Positions 1 to 8,650 of a stretch of 64,000 nucleotides of DNA are shown here, in pieces. The notes beneath the pieces were generated by a model. That model was not told where the DNA came from. It saw nothing but the letters and a program-made list of their open reading frames with translations, and ran no database searches. The DNA is from Rhodoferax sp. (GTDB lineage Bacteria > Pseudomonadota > Gammaproteobacteria > Burkholderiales > Burkholderiaceae_C). A program made the position numbers and the translations under genes. Each line of letters starts with the position of its first letter. Within the stretch, counting starts at the first letter, position 1. The stretch spans positions 62,001 to 126,000 of the forward strand of contig JARWZT010000017.1 of assembly GCA_029866205.1 (NCBI GenBank), given 5' to 3'.

Positions 1-292
1 CATAACGGCAGGTTCCCCGGGGGAAGTTGACGTAATGCCAAACCCCGGTAGACGCGCTTCGGTGCTCATCAGCCCAGGTGGCAATGGACTCCAGCGTCTG
101 CCCCGGCTCCAAGGCCAACACGCGGGCCACCTCCTGACGGGCCTTGGGTTGCAAACCCTGCCACGCGAGGCTGGCGATCACCTCATGGCCTTGTGCGCCC
201 CAGGCAAAAGCACGCACCGCCATCAGACCACCAATGCAAAGGAGGAGCAGGGCTCGCCAGGGAAAATATTGGCAGCACGAATGGGATGGCAT
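1..292 (-). CDS. S1/P1-type nuclease, exported, N-terminal part
   Basis: The minus strand from 292 encodes 97 residues and runs off the left edge, so the C-terminal two thirds are missing. Residues 1-29 are a signal peptide with a hydrophobic run ending in AFA, and the mature protein would begin WGAQGHEVIA. In S1/P1 nucleases the mature N-terminal Trp helps bind the catalytic zinc cluster and a WG..GH start is diagnostic. WADEHR and VWHYVNFPRGN further in also fit the family. The family cleaves single-stranded DNA/RNA and 3'-nucleotides outside the cytoplasm. The start is the ATG at 292, and a second ATG (MAVRAFAWG) lies inside the signal peptide. No clear ribosome-binding site is visible. 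Confidence 0.82.
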   Translation of the reverse strand, partial: MPSHSCCQYFPWRALLLLCIGGLMAVRAFAWGAQGHEVIASLAWQGLQPKARQEVARVLALEPGQTLESIATWADEHRSASTGVWHYVNFPRGTCRY

Positions 293-431
293 CGACGCGT
301 GGATAACCGAAATATTCTATTATGTTGATTTTTACCTTTTATTTTTGAATATTTTGATTTTTCGGAAGCCGCCAATAGATGCTCCCCAACCGCAGGCAAC
401 TTAACTCCGAACCACTTGGAAATAGAAAATC

Positions 432-2990
432 CTAGATCAGGCCCTTTAATGCCTTCGATGGCAACAAGTCCATCGCCAGCGTCTCTGTACTTTGGAGCGC
501 TATCGCAACGTGTGGCGACACAGCTCCCGCCATGGTCGCGTGTCCCAATACGGGTTGGCCATAAGCATCAAACTGATGCATGACGTTGGCCAGAGCACCG
601 ACAGAGCCCTTGACTTCGGTACTAAAACACTCCACCGTTTGTGATTTCCCACGCAACAATGAAAGTTCATTGATCAAAGCATTTGTATTCTCGGATTGGT
701 GTTTTTTCATAGCGTCCACCAACTTACTGACTTGAACTCCAAGATTTCCCCGTTGGACTACCGTGGTCTCAGGGTAGGAGGCATCGAAAGTCTGAAACCA
801 GACATCCGCTGCTGCATGCACATTACCGTCTGCAGTTTGGTAATTGCCAGTCAACCCAATCGTATTTCCGTGGTCGACAATAGCGGTCTGCTGTACAGAA
901 AGACTGATGCTCACGATCCCCATTGAATCTATTGATTTCAGTTCTCCGTTTGAGGTCAAACCGTCAGAGTTGGCATCTACCCACACCTTTAGGTCGGCAA
1001 AGTGTGTGTCTGAGTTACTGATGAACCCGTCCTGATTGCTATCAAGTGCAGCCAGCGCCACGTAGCCATCGACTGCTTTGCTGCCGTCGGTCAAGAGCGT
1101 GGATGAGCCAAAAAGCTCCGAGCCATCGTTGATTTGACCGTCTTGGTTGCGATCCATTGCAAGCAAGCCGTCGGTGGTGCTAACCCAACCAGTGTGCTCG
1201 GGCGATCCGTCAGCCCCCAAATCGAACTGGACCCCGGCAGCAATGCTCAAGGTACTGATTCCATCGCCATTCAGGTCCAATACGATTGGCGTTTTGGACT
1301 CTATGAGCGCGGTCTTCGCAGTGCTCAGGACAGACACCTGAAGGGTGGTCAAAGCGCAAACCTGATTACTTGTCAGAGCTGCGAGTTGGCGGGTGGTCAT
1401 CGCAAACATATGACCAACGGTCAGCGCCGCGATGGCAGAAGTGCTTAGCACAGCAAGATCTTGAGTCTCCATCGCTGCCAATTGCGTAGCCTTTAAGCCC
1501 AAGCTAATCTGGGAAGTAGTCAATGCGTAGACCTGAGACGTTGTCAAGGCCACGACTTGGGCAGTGCTTAAAGCTGCGATCCCAGCCGTGGTGAGCGCTT
1601 TGATCTGATCACTGCTCAATACAGCCAGGTCAGCCGACTCCAGGGAGACGATTTGTTTTGCGCTTAGAACTGCAATTTGCGCTGTGCTCAATGCCGCAAA
1701 CTGCTGAGTGGTCAGTGCATTTAAGTTCCGCGTGCTCATTCCCGAGAGCTGGGCAGTGGTCAGAGCTGCAACTTGTAATATAGTCAAGGACGCAACCTGG
1801 GCAGTGGTCAAAGCACGGAATTGGGCTGTGTTTAAAGCGCCAATAGAGTCAACGCTAAGACTCGAGAAGTCCGCTGTCTCCATTGCTACGATCTGTTTTG
1901 TACTCAGTCCACTGCTGACCTGTCCGCTTGTCAAAGCGTAAGCCTGCTCCTCGCTCAGCGCCACAATTTGTGCCGTGCTCAGTGCGCTGATCCCCGCCGT
2001 GGTGATCGCCTTGATCTGGGCTGCGCTTAGCGCAGCAAAGTCCGCAGACTCCAGGGCCAGGAGTTGCGCTGTGCTCAGCGCTGCGATGGCGCTCGTGCTG
2101 ATGGCTCCCCACTGCGCTGCAGTCAGCCCAGCACTGATTTGCGTTGTCGTCAACGCCCGAACGACGGCATCACTCAGGCTGCCTATTTGCTCAACACTGA
2201 GCGCTAAGAGTTGGGCCGTGCCCAGGCCCTGGACCGCTTGTGCCGTAGTCAGTGCCGCGATGGCGGAGGTGCTCAATGCAGCCAGGTCTGCGGTCTGCAT
2301 CGCTGCCAGTTGCGCAGTACGCAGGCCCTGGCTGACCTGTGCGCTTGTCAAAGCGTAAGCCTGCTCCTCGCTCAGCGCCGCAATTTGTGCCGTACTCAGT
2401 GCGCTGATCCCCGCCGTGGTGATCGCCTTGATCTGGACTGCGCTTAGCGCAGCCAAGTCTGCAGACTCCAGGGCCAGGAGTTGCGCCGTGCTCAGCGCTG
2501 CGATGGCGCTCGTGCTGATGGCGGCAAACTGCTCCGTGCCCAGTGCGTTGAGGCCGGCGGTGCTCAGCCCCAAGAGTTGCGTGCTGCTGAGCGCGCGGAC
2601 TTGGGCTGTCGTCAATGCGGCGAGCTGGGCTGTGCTCAGCGCACGCACTTGGGCTGTGCTCAATGCGCCAATGGACCCAGTGCTCAGGCTCACCAGGTCT
2701 TCTGTCTCCAGTGCAGCGATTTGTTTTGTGCTCAGTCCGCTGCTGATTTGTGTGCTGCTCAAGGCGTAGACCTGTTGCGTGTTCAGCGCCGCAATTTGTG
2801 CCGTGCTCAGTGCGCTGATCCCCGCCGTGGTGATCGCCTTGATCTGGGCTGCGCTTAGCGTAAGGAATTGCGCTTCATTCAAAGACGCCAGTTGATCACT
2901 AGTCAAACTCGCAATTTGCGCAGTCGTTAGTCCTGCGACCTCCGCTGTGGACAGGGCAGATGTGTCAGTGGTACTTGTGAGTATCGTCAT
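432..2990 (-). CDS. Octapeptide-repeat protein with C-terminal calcium-binding-type region
   Basis: An 852-residue protein. Residues 13-560 are about 68 tandem octads of the form L-S/T-T-x-Q-I/V/L-x-A, some lengthened to nine by an SG or QG insertion. Residues 561-852 are not repetitive. They open with IVLDLNGDG and hold further Asp-rich loops (DRNQDGQIND, DSNQDGFI, DANSDGLTSN), which resemble EF-hand or dockerin calcium loops found near the C-terminus of many secreted RTX-like proteins. There is no N-terminal signal peptide or membrane segment, so export would have to be type I-like; this is inference. It follows gpsA by 132 AT-rich bases and is probably a separate transcript. I do not know its function; an adhesin or surface-layer role is only a guess. 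Confidence 0.85.
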   Translation of the reverse strand: MTILTSTTDTSALSTAEVAGLTTAQIASLTSDQLASLNEAQFLTLSAAQIKAITTAGISALSTAQIAALNTQQVYALSSTQISSGLSTKQIAALETEDLVSLSTGSIGALSTAQVRALSTAQLAALTTAQVRALSSTQLLGLSTAGLNALGTEQFAAISTSAIAALSTAQLLALESADLAALSAVQIKAITTAGISALSTAQIAALSEEQAYALTSAQVSQGLRTAQLAAMQTADLAALSTSAIAALTTAQAVQGLGTAQLLALSVEQIGSLSDAVVRALTTTQISAGLTAAQWGAISTSAIAALSTAQLLALESADFAALSAAQIKAITTAGISALSTAQIVALSEEQAYALTSGQVSSGLSTKQIVAMETADFSSLSVDSIGALNTAQFRALTTAQVASLTILQVAALTTAQLSGMSTRNLNALTTQQFAALSTAQIAVLSAKQIVSLESADLAVLSSDQIKALTTAGIAALSTAQVVALTTSQVYALTTSQISLGLKATQLAAMETQDLAVLSTSAIAALTVGHMFAMTTRQLAALTSNQVCALTTLQVSVLSTAKTALIESKTPIVLDLNGDGISTLSIAAGVQFDLGADGSPEHTGWVSTTDGLLAMDRNQDGQINDGSELFGSSTLLTDGSKAVDGYVALAALDSNQDGFISNSDTHFADLKVWVDANSDGLTSNGELKSIDSMGIVSISLSVQQTAIVDHGNTIGLTGNYQTADGNVHAAADVWFQTFDASYPETTVVQRGNLGVQVSKLVDAMKKHQSENTNALINELSLLRGKSQTVECFSTEVKGSVGALANVMHQFDAYGQPVLGHATMAGAVSPHVAIALQSTETLAMDLLPSKALKGLI
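1311..2954 (-). repeat. Octapeptide tandem repeat array with a 17-unit super-repeat
   Basis: About 68 in-frame 24-base units encode residues 13-560 of the preceding protein. On top of the octad there is a longer period: the motif QIKA(I/L)TTAG occurs at residues 49, 186, 325 and 462, spaced 137, 139 and 137 residues. At DNA level long near-identical stretches recur at about 1984, 2401 and 2812, 417 and 411 bases apart. This points to block duplication of a ~17-octad unit. Confidence 0.9.
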
Positions 2991-3122
2991 TTGGGTCTAC
3001 CTTAAGCCTGCCTTGAGCGGAGCATTCCATTTTTACAACGTATCGCCGAAAATTCAATAGAAACAGAAAAAGCCCAAAATTGCTAGAAAAATCAAAAAAT
3101 CATTATCGTGGTTTATCAGTAA

Positions 3123-4139
3123 CTACAACTCCTGTCCCGGCCCCCGGCCCATAAGCGCCGCGACCGCCTGCTCTGGCCGCAATCGACCATCAAGCAAGTC
3201 AACCACGGCCTGGGCAATGGGCATCTCCAGCCCCAGATCAACCGCCCGCTGCACCACGGTACGCGCGCTGTACACACCTTCGGCTACGTGGCCGAGCTCG
3301 GCAATCGCCTGCGCCAGAGTTTTCCCCTGGGCCAGCGCCAACCCCACGCGTCGGTTGCGCGACAGGTCACCCGTGGCGGTCAGCACCAAGTCGCCCAAAC
3401 CACTCAAACCCATAAAAGTCTCTGCGCGTGCACCCAGAGCCATGCCCAGGCGGGTCATCTCGGCCAGTCCCCGGGTGATCAGGGCGGCGCGGGCGTTCAG
3501 GCCCAAGTGCAGGCCATCGCACAGGCCAGTAGCAATGGCCAACACGTTTTTCACCGCCCCACCGACTTCCACGCCCACCACATCTTCACTGGCATACACC
3601 CGAAGCGACGGGCTATGAAACCCATCGACCAGCGCCTGACGAACGACACCATGGGCGCTGGCGGCGACCAGCGCGGTGGGCTGACCCTGTGCCACTTCTT
3701 GGGCAAAACTAGGACCGCTCAGCACGCCCGCCTGCAGGTGCGGCGCCACCAGGGCTTGGATTTCATGACCCATGAGTCCAGGTGCGCCGTCAGACTGCGC
3801 CAGCTCGAAGCCTTTACACAACCAGGCCACGGGAACGGTCAGTCCGGCCAAGTCGCCCAGCATGCCGCGCAGACCGGCCATGGGCGTGGCCACAATCACC
3901 AGGTCTTGGTGTGGGAGTTGGGTTTGCAGGGCACGCGCATCACCCTGCAAGACCGAGAGTGCGTCCGGAAAAGAAAACCCGGGCAAGTAGCGCAGGTTTT
4001 CACGCTGACTTTGCAAGAGCCGCTGGTGGTCCGGCTTGCGCGACCACAGACTGACGTGGTGGCCGCGCGGATTTTGACTGGCGCCGATCGCAAGCGCAGT
4101 CCCCCAAGCCCCCGCCCCGAGCACCAAGATTTTCATCAT
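3123..4139 (-). CDS. gpsA: Glycerol-3-phosphate dehydrogenase [NAD(P)+]
   Basis: GpsA reduces dihydroxyacetone phosphate to sn-glycerol 3-phosphate in the cytoplasm, supplying the backbone for phospholipids. The 338-residue protein begins [13 protein letters not shown] with the Rossmann GxGxxG at residues 8-13. It carries [18 protein letters not shown] with the catalytic Lys, and [14 protein letters not shown], all typical of the family. I chose the ATG at 4139 because the Rossmann strand should start there; 4136 is nearly as good, and an upstream frame to 4166 would overlap secB and add nine unlikely residues. It lies 45 bases behind secB and is probably cotranscribed with it. Confidence 0.96.
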   Translation of the reverse strand: MMKILVLGAGAWGTALAIGASQNPRGHHVSLWSRKPDHQRLLQSQRENLRYLPGFSFPDALSVLQGDARALQTQLPHQDLVIVATPMAGLRGMLGDLAGLTVPVAWLCKGFELAQSDGAPGLMGHEIQALVAPHLQAGVLSGPSFAQEVAQGQPTALVAASAHGVVRQALVDGFHSPSLRVYASEDVVGVEVGGAVKNVLAIATGLCDGLHLGLNARAALITRGLAEMTRLGMALGARAETFMGLSGLGDLVLTATGDLSRNRRVGLALAQGKTLAQAIAELGHVAEGVYSARTVVQRAVDLGLEMPIAQAVVDLLDGRLRPEQAVAALMGRGPGQEL

Positions 4140-4184
4140 TGCTTGCGTCTGTTCGCCGCCAGGCACGCCGGGGCCGCGCTGCGC

Positions 4185-4643
4185 TTACTGGGGCAGCGTG
4201 GCAGGGCCGCTGGTTTGCGCCGCTTGGACTTGCTGCTGCTCGTACATCGCCTGGAAATTGATTTCGGACAGGTGGACGGGCGGAAAACCACCGCGCTGAA
4301 TGAGATCGGCCACATTGCCGCGCAGGTAGGGATAGACGATTTGCGGGCACGCAATGCCCATGATTTGTCCCATTTGCTCTTGGGCAAGGTTGCGAATTTC
4401 AAAGATACCGGCTTGCTTGACCTCAACCAAAAATACCGTTTTTTCATTAATTTTGGTTTGCACGGTCGCGGTCACACAGACTTCAAAAATGCCGTCGGCC
4501 ACCGGATTGGCCTCCACACCCAGCTGAATGTCCACCGAAGGCTGCTCTTGCTCCAGCAAGATGGCGGGGGAGTTGGGCTGCTCCAGAGACGCCTCCTTGA
4601 GGTAAACGCGTTGGATCTGGAATACGGGTTCTTGGTCTGCCAT
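4185..4643 (-). CDS. secB: Protein-export chaperone SecB
   Basis: SecB holds precursor proteins unfolded in the cytoplasm and delivers them to SecA at the Sec translocon. The 152-residue protein matches family length. It has the N-terminal [17 protein letters not shown] segment, the SPAILLEQ strand, and the conserved [18 protein letters not shown] and [13 protein letters not shown] blocks, followed by a short Gln/Ala-rich tail. It sits between grxC and gpsA on the minus strand. A terminator hairpin lies between grxC and secB, so secB may have its own promoter in the 142-base gap. Confidence 0.97.
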   Translation of the reverse strand: MADQEPVFQIQRVYLKEASLEQPNSPAILLEQEQPSVDIQLGVEANPVADGIFEVCVTATVQTKINEKTVFLVEVKQAGIFEIRNLAQEQMGQIMGIACPQIVYPYLRGNVADLIQRGGFPPVHLSEINFQAMYEQQQVQAAQTSGPATLPQ

Positions 4644-4661
4644 GGTGAATTCTTTCGGGTT

Positions 4662-4695
4662 AAAACAAAGCCCACCTGCACTTCGCCGGTGGGCT
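4662..4695 (-). terminator. Rho-independent terminator behind grxC
   Basis: Perfect 8-bp inverted repeat AGCCCACC (4669-4676) / GGTGGGCT (4688-4695) with an 11-base loop. Read on the minus strand it is followed by TTGTTTT. It lies 19 bases before the secB start and would separate grxC from secB transcription. Confidence 0.7.
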
Positions 4696-4747
4696 GGGAA
4701 GAGTTGCTGGCGCTTCGTATCAGCGCCTTGCAGCCTGAATTATGTCA

Positions 4748-4777
4748 GCACCGCTCCCCACCGAGGGGCCGCGGTGC
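4748..4777. repeat. REP-like GC-rich hairpin
   Basis: GCACCGC (4748-4754) pairs perfectly with GCGGTGC (4771-4777), with an inner CCCC/GGGG stem. It lies just past the grxC stop and has no U-tract, so it looks like a repetitive palindromic element rather than a simple terminator. Confidence 0.5.
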
Positions 4778-4785
4778 GAGGGCAC

Positions 4786-5046
4786 TCAAGCGGCCATTAG
4801 CAAGGGCAAAAGTCCGCCTTGGCTGTCCAGCGCCACCAGGTCGTCACAACCGCCCACATGGGTGGAACCCACAAAAATCTGGGGAACGGTTCGCCGACCG
4901 GTCATTTCCATCATCGTGGCGCGCTCTTGAGGATTGGTGTCAATCCGAATTTCTTCAATCTGCTCCACACCTTTGGATTTGAGCAGGCGCTTGGCCTGCA
5001 CGCAGTAGGGACAGACGGCGGTGGTATACATCTTGACGGCTTGCAT
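4786..5046 (-). CDS. grxC: Glutaredoxin 3
   Basis: Small cytoplasmic dithiol oxidoreductase (86 residues) that uses glutathione to reduce disulfides and mixed disulfides. The CPYC active site is at residues 12-15 after the first beta strand (VKMYTTAV). The cis-Pro region TVPQIFVG and the GGCDDL glutathione-binding turn follow at about residues 57-69. The start is the ATG at 5046, a little past an AGAGGTCCC stretch that may serve as the ribosome-binding site. It is followed by a hairpin element and a terminator before secB, and preceded by a membrane rhodanese on the same strand, a redox pairing that I recall as common in this group. Confidence 0.95.
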   Translation of the reverse strand: MQAVKMYTTAVCPYCVQAKRLLKSKGVEQIEEIRIDTNPQERATMMEMTGRRTVPQIFVGSTHVGGCDDLVALDSQGGLLPLLMAA

Positions 5047-5094
5047 TGGGGACCTCTTGAGGGGTTAAACGGACAGCGGGAGCATTGCCACGCT

Positions 5095-5502
5095 TCAGGA
5101 TTTCTCGACCGGAAGGTTCGCCGCGCGCCAGGCGCCCAAACCACCACCCAAAGAGTGCACGGCCTCAAAGCCGAGCGCCTTGGCTGTGGCCACGGCCCGT
5201 GCCGAGCGCGCACCCGATTGGCACACCAAAATCAAGGGCAGCTTTTTGTTTTTGACCGCTCCGGCCAACTTGCCCTGCAAATCGCCCAGCGGGATATTTT
5301 TGGCCCCCACCACATGGCCTGCGGCAAATTCGGCGGGCTCACAGACATCGATCACCACCGCTTTTTCACGGTTGATCAGTTGCACCGCGTCGTTGGCGCC
5401 CAGGCCGGTAGCCACCGCGCCTTGAAGTATGGGTGCCAACAAGAGCGCGCCCGAGATCACGGCCAAGGCGATCAACATCCAGTTATCGATAATAAATTTC
5501 AC
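5095..5502 (-). CDS. Membrane-anchored rhodanese-like sulfurtransferase
   Basis: A 135-residue protein with one N-terminal membrane helix (about residues 8-28, WMLIALAVISGALLLAPI) and a rhodanese domain. The domain shows VIDVCEPAEFAAGHVVGAKNIP and the active-site loop LVCQSGARS with Cys94, the residue that would carry the persulfide. The length and anchor match the YibN type found next to grxC and secB in many proteobacteria. The physiological sulfur donor and acceptor are unknown. It is divergent from gpmA across a 123-base promoter region and probably heads the minus-strand unit with grxC. Confidence 0.9.
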   Translation of the reverse strand: MKFIIDNWMLIALAVISGALLLAPILQGAVATGLGANDAVQLINREKAVVIDVCEPAEFAAGHVVGAKNIPLGDLQGKLAGAVKNKKLPLILVCQSGARSARAVATAKALGFEAVHSLGGGLGAWRAANLPVEKS

Positions 5503-5519
5503 TAAGTTTCCTTGACGGT

Positions 5520-5548
5520 TTGAATGACTGAGCCCTGCATTTTAGAAT
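5520..5548 (+). promoter_or_regulatory. Candidate sigma70 promoter for gpmA
   Basis: TTGAAT (5520-5525), 17-base spacer, TAGAAT (5543-5548), about 78 bases before the gpmA start. The -10 lies inside a perfect inverted repeat TGCATT/AATGCA (5536-5551), which could serve as an operator. Confidence 0.5.
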
Positions 5549-5625
5549 GCACGGCTGTCACCGCGGGCCCCGAGCGGGTTTATCCCGGTGTGGCGCCCCT
5601 GTTTCTTTTCATTCATTTATTGCGC

Positions 5626-6372
5626 ATGTACAAACTTGTTTTGCTCCGCCACGGCGAATCCACGTGGAACCTTGAAAACCGATTCACCGGGTGGACCGAT
5701 GTCGACCTCACCCCCTTGGGCGTGGAACAGGCCAAAACGGCCGGTCAATTGCTGAAGGACGCCGGCTATGAGTTCGACGTCACCTACACCAGCATGCTCA
5801 AGCGCGCCACCCACACGCTGTGGCATTGCCTCGACGCCATGGACCGCACCTGGTTGCCGGTCGTGCATTCGTGGCGCCTGAACGAGCGCCATTACGGCGC
5901 ATTGCAAGGCCTGAACAAGGCCGAACTGGCCAAAAAATACGGCGACGCACAGGTGCTGGCTTGGCGGCGCAGCTACGACACGCCGCCGCCCACGCTGGAG
6001 GTGACCGATCCGCGCTGCGAACGCGCCGACCTGCGCTATGCCAAATTGCAGCCCGCGCAGATTCCACTGACCGAATGCCTGAAAGACACCGTGGAGCGGG
6101 TCCTGCCCTTTTGGAACGAATCGCTGGCGCCGGGGCTGCGGGCGGGCAAACGCCTGCTGGTGGCAGCGCACGGCAACTCCATCCGCGCACTGGTGAAATA
6201 CCTGGACGACATCTCGGACGATGACATCGTGGGCGTGAACATACCCAACGGCATTCCGCTGGTTTATGAGCTCGACGCACAGCTCAAGCCGATTGCGCAC
6301 TACTATCTGGGAGACGCAGAGGCTGCGGCGCGGGCCGCACAAGCGGTGGCGGCCCAAGGGAAAATGGCCTAA
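5626..6372 (+). CDS. gpmA: 2,3-bisphosphoglycerate-dependent phosphoglycerate mutase
   Basis: Interconverts 3- and 2-phosphoglycerate in glycolysis and gluconeogenesis through a phosphohistidine. The 248-residue product begins [15 protein letters not shown], with the phosphorylated His at residue 9. It carries [27 protein letters not shown], the second catalytic His in [11 protein letters not shown] (His182) and the C-terminal [13 protein letters not shown]. An upstream ATG at 5524 is in frame, but the 34 extra residues are not family-like, so 5626 is chosen; no good ribosome-binding site precedes it. ctpA follows 34 bases later on the same strand. Confidence 0.96.
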   Translation: MYKLVLLRHGESTWNLENRFTGWTDVDLTPLGVEQAKTAGQLLKDAGYEFDVTYTSMLKRATHTLWHCLDAMDRTWLPVVHSWRLNERHYGALQGLNKAELAKKYGDAQVLAWRRSYDTPPPTLEVTDPRCERADLRYAKLQPAQIPLTECLKDTVERVLPFWNESLAPGLRAGKRLLVAAHGNSIRALVKYLDDISDDDIVGVNIPNGIPLVYELDAQLKPIAHYYLGDAEAAARAAQAVAAQGKMA

Positions 6373-6406
6373 GGCCCGCAGCGCGCAACGTTTTAACGGA
6401 AAAAGT

Positions 6407-7843
6407 ATGGGTCAAAAACTGAAAATTGCTGGTTGGATTTCGCTCGGTGTCGTGGCCGGGGCACTGAGTACGGTGTCCTTGCAAACCGTCGCGCGTGGCG
6501 CCCTGGCGCCCATGCCGCTCGAAGAGCTGCAACAACTTTCAACTGTTTTTGGCCTGATCAAGAGTGACTACGTGGAGCCCGTGGACGAGAAAAAGCTCAT
6601 CACGGACGCCATCTCCGGCATGGTCTCCAGCCTGGACCCGCACTCGGTGTACTTTGACAAAAAGGCGTTTAAGGAGTTTCGTGAAGGAACAGCCGGCAAA
6701 TTTGTTGGCGTTGGCATCGAAATCACGCAGGAAGACGGCCTGGTCAAGGTCATAACCCCGATTGAGGGCTCGCCCGCATTTCGGGCAGGCATCAAAACCA
6801 ACGACCTGATTACCAAAGTCGATGACACCGCCGTCAAGGGCTTGACCCTGAACGAAGCGGTCAAACGGATGCGGGGAGAACCGGCCACCAAAGTCATACT
6901 CACCATCTACCGCAAAGAGGAAAACCGAACCTTTCCGGTGACGATCATCCGCGAAGAGATCAAACAGCAATCGGTGCGCGGCAAGCTGATTGAACCTGGC
7001 TATGGCTGGGTGCGCGTCAGCAATTTCCAGGAACGGACGGTGGAAGATTTCGTCAAGAAAATCAATGAGATCTACAAGCAGGACCCAAAAATCAAGGGCA
7101 TGGTGCTAGACCTGCGCAACGATCCGGGCGGTCTGCTCAATGCGGCGGTAGCGATCTCTGCGGCGTTCTTGCCAGAAAACGTCACCGTGGTGTCGACCAA
7201 TGGCCAAACTGCCGACAGCAAGCAGACCCTGCGCGCCGCGGCCGCAGACTACCAGGGCCGCTCGGGCCAGGACCCCCTGAAAAATCTGCCTGCTGGGCTG
7301 AAAAAAGTCGACTTGGTGGTGCTGGTCAATGAAGGATCCGCCTCGGCCAGCGAAATTGTGGCGGGTGCCCTGCAAGACCACAAACGCGCCACCATCATGG
7401 GCAGCCAGACGTTTGGCAAAGGCTCGGTGCAAACCTTCCGCTCATTGGGTGCCGAAACCGGCATCAAAATCACCACCTCGCGCTACTACACGCCAAGCGG
7501 AAAGTCGATTCAGGCCAAAGGTATCGTCCCCAATGTGATGGTGGACGAAACCGAAGAAGGCAGCCCTTATGCGGCCTTGCGCACCCGCGAAGCCGATCTG
7601 GAAAAGCACTTGGCCAGTGGTCAGGGTGCCGAAGTCAAGGATGAGGCGCGTGAAAAAGCGCGCGAAGAAGCCCTCAAGCGGCTGGAAGAGGAATCGCGAA
7701 AGCCCGTGGCCGACCGCAAGGCCCCCGAATTTGGCAGCGACAAAGACTTCCAGTTGGCCCAGGCCCTGAAACAGCTCAAAGGCCAGCCCGTCAAAGTCAG
7801 CAAGACGCTGACCGAGCGCAAGGCCGAGACCAAGGAAGACTGA
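6407..7843 (+). CDS. ctpA: S41 family carboxyl-terminal processing protease
   Basis: A 478-residue periplasmic serine protease of the CtpA/Tsp family. It has an uncleaved or cleaved N-terminal signal (about residues 6-29), the SDYVEPVDEKKLITDAISGM region, a PDZ domain at about residues 95-175 (GVGIEITQEDGLVKV, SPAFRAGIKTNDLITKVDD), and the protease core. The Ser/Lys dyad is in NEGSASASEIV (about 308-318) and SQTFGKGSVQT (Lys338). A charged C-terminal region rich in Glu, Lys and Arg may be a helix. Such proteases trim murein hydrolases or other envelope proteins; the target here is unknown. The start at 6407 follows ACGGAAAA and puts the signal sequence at the N-terminus. Confidence 0.95.
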   Translation: MGQKLKIAGWISLGVVAGALSTVSLQTVARGALAPMPLEELQQLSTVFGLIKSDYVEPVDEKKLITDAISGMVSSLDPHSVYFDKKAFKEFREGTAGKFVGVGIEITQEDGLVKVITPIEGSPAFRAGIKTNDLITKVDDTAVKGLTLNEAVKRMRGEPATKVILTIYRKEENRTFPVTIIREEIKQQSVRGKLIEPGYGWVRVSNFQERTVEDFVKKINEIYKQDPKIKGMVLDLRNDPGGLLNAAVAISAAFLPENVTVVSTNGQTADSKQTLRAAAADYQGRSGQDPLKNLPAGLKKVDLVVLVNEGSASASEIVAGALQDHKRATIMGSQTFGKGSVQTFRSLGAETGIKITTSRYYTPSGKSIQAKGIVPNVMVDETEEGSPYAALRTREADLEKHLASGQGAEVKDEAREKAREEALKRLEEESRKPVADRKAPEFGSDKDFQLAQALKQLKGQPVKVSKTLTERKAETKED

Positions 7844-7867
7844 GCGCGCCATGAGCCGGCGCAGCCT

Positions 7868-8650
7868 ATGAACGGGCGCAATTTGCAGGACGGGGAACTG
7901 CTGCGCTATTCGCGCCATATCCTGCTCGACGACATCGGGTTTGAAGGCCAAACCCGCTTTCTGCAGAGCCACGCACTGGTCATTGGGGCAGGAGGCCTGG
8001 GTTCCCCGGCCGCCATGTACCTGGCCTGCGCAGGTGTGGGCCAGATCACACTGGTCGACCACGACCAGGTGGATCTGACCAATCTTCAACGCCAAATTGC
8101 GCACACTACGGCGCGGGTGGGTATGTCCAAAGTGGAGTCGGCGCAGGCCACCCTGCAAGCCCTGAATCCCCACTGCAACGTCACTGCCCTGCCCTTGCGG
8201 GCAGATGCTGCACTATTGGACACGCTGGTGGCGCAAGCCGATGTAGTGCTCGACTGCTGCGACAACTTTTCGACCCGCCAGGCCGTCAATGCGGCTTGTG
8301 TGCGGCACGGCAAACCCCTGGTTTCGGGCTCGGCAATCCAGATGGACGGTCAGATCACCGTCTACGACCTGCGCGATGCGGCTTCGCCTTGCTATGCCTG
8401 CGTTTTCTCTCCCAGCGTGCCACCCGCTGAAACGCGTTGCGCCACCATGGGCGTGTTTGCCCCGCTGGTCGGCATTGTGGGTGCCATGCAGGCGGCCGAG
8501 GCACTCAAGCTGATCGCAGGCATCGGCCAGCCACTGGCGGGACGGATGCTGATGCTGGACGGCCGCCGCATGGAATGGACGCAGGTGCGCATGAAGCGAA
8601 AAGTCGGATGCGCCGTGTGCGACGAGCGCCCCCCCCCCGCCGTCCGCTGA
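7868..8650 (+). CDS. moeB: MoeB/ThiF-family sulfur-carrier adenylyltransferase
   Basis: This E1-like enzyme adenylates the C-terminal Gly of a sulfur-carrier protein (MoaD or ThiS) for molybdopterin or thiamine synthesis. The 260-residue protein has ILLDDIGFEGQTR, the nucleotide-binding GAGGLGSPAAMYL (from residue 40), LVDHDQVDLTNLQRQI, and two CxxC pairs, C175/C178 and C248/C251, that bind structural zinc. There is no rhodanese extension. MoeB and ThiF cannot be told apart safely from sequence alone. A run of ten C (8629-8638) lies five codons before the stop, and the stop abuts that of yebC on the other strand without any gap. Confidence 0.88.
   Translation: MNGRNLQDGELLRYSRHILLDDIGFEGQTRFLQSHALVIGAGGLGSPAAMYLACAGVGQITLVDHDQVDLTNLQRQIAHTTARVGMSKVESAQATLQALNPHCNVTALPLRADAALLDTLVAQADVVLDCCDNFSTRQAVNAACVRHGKPLVSGSAIQMDGQITVYDLRDAASPCYACVFSPSVPPAETRCATMGVFAPLVGIVGAMQAAEALKLIAGIGQPLAGRMLMLDGRRMEWTQVRMKRKVGCAVCDERPPPAVR

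Noticed and set aside
3288-4982. Long plus-strand open frame opposite gpsA and secB
   Set aside because: It is antisense to two well-supported genes, is rich in His/Gln/Arg, and has no domain; it is a product of high GC and codon bias.
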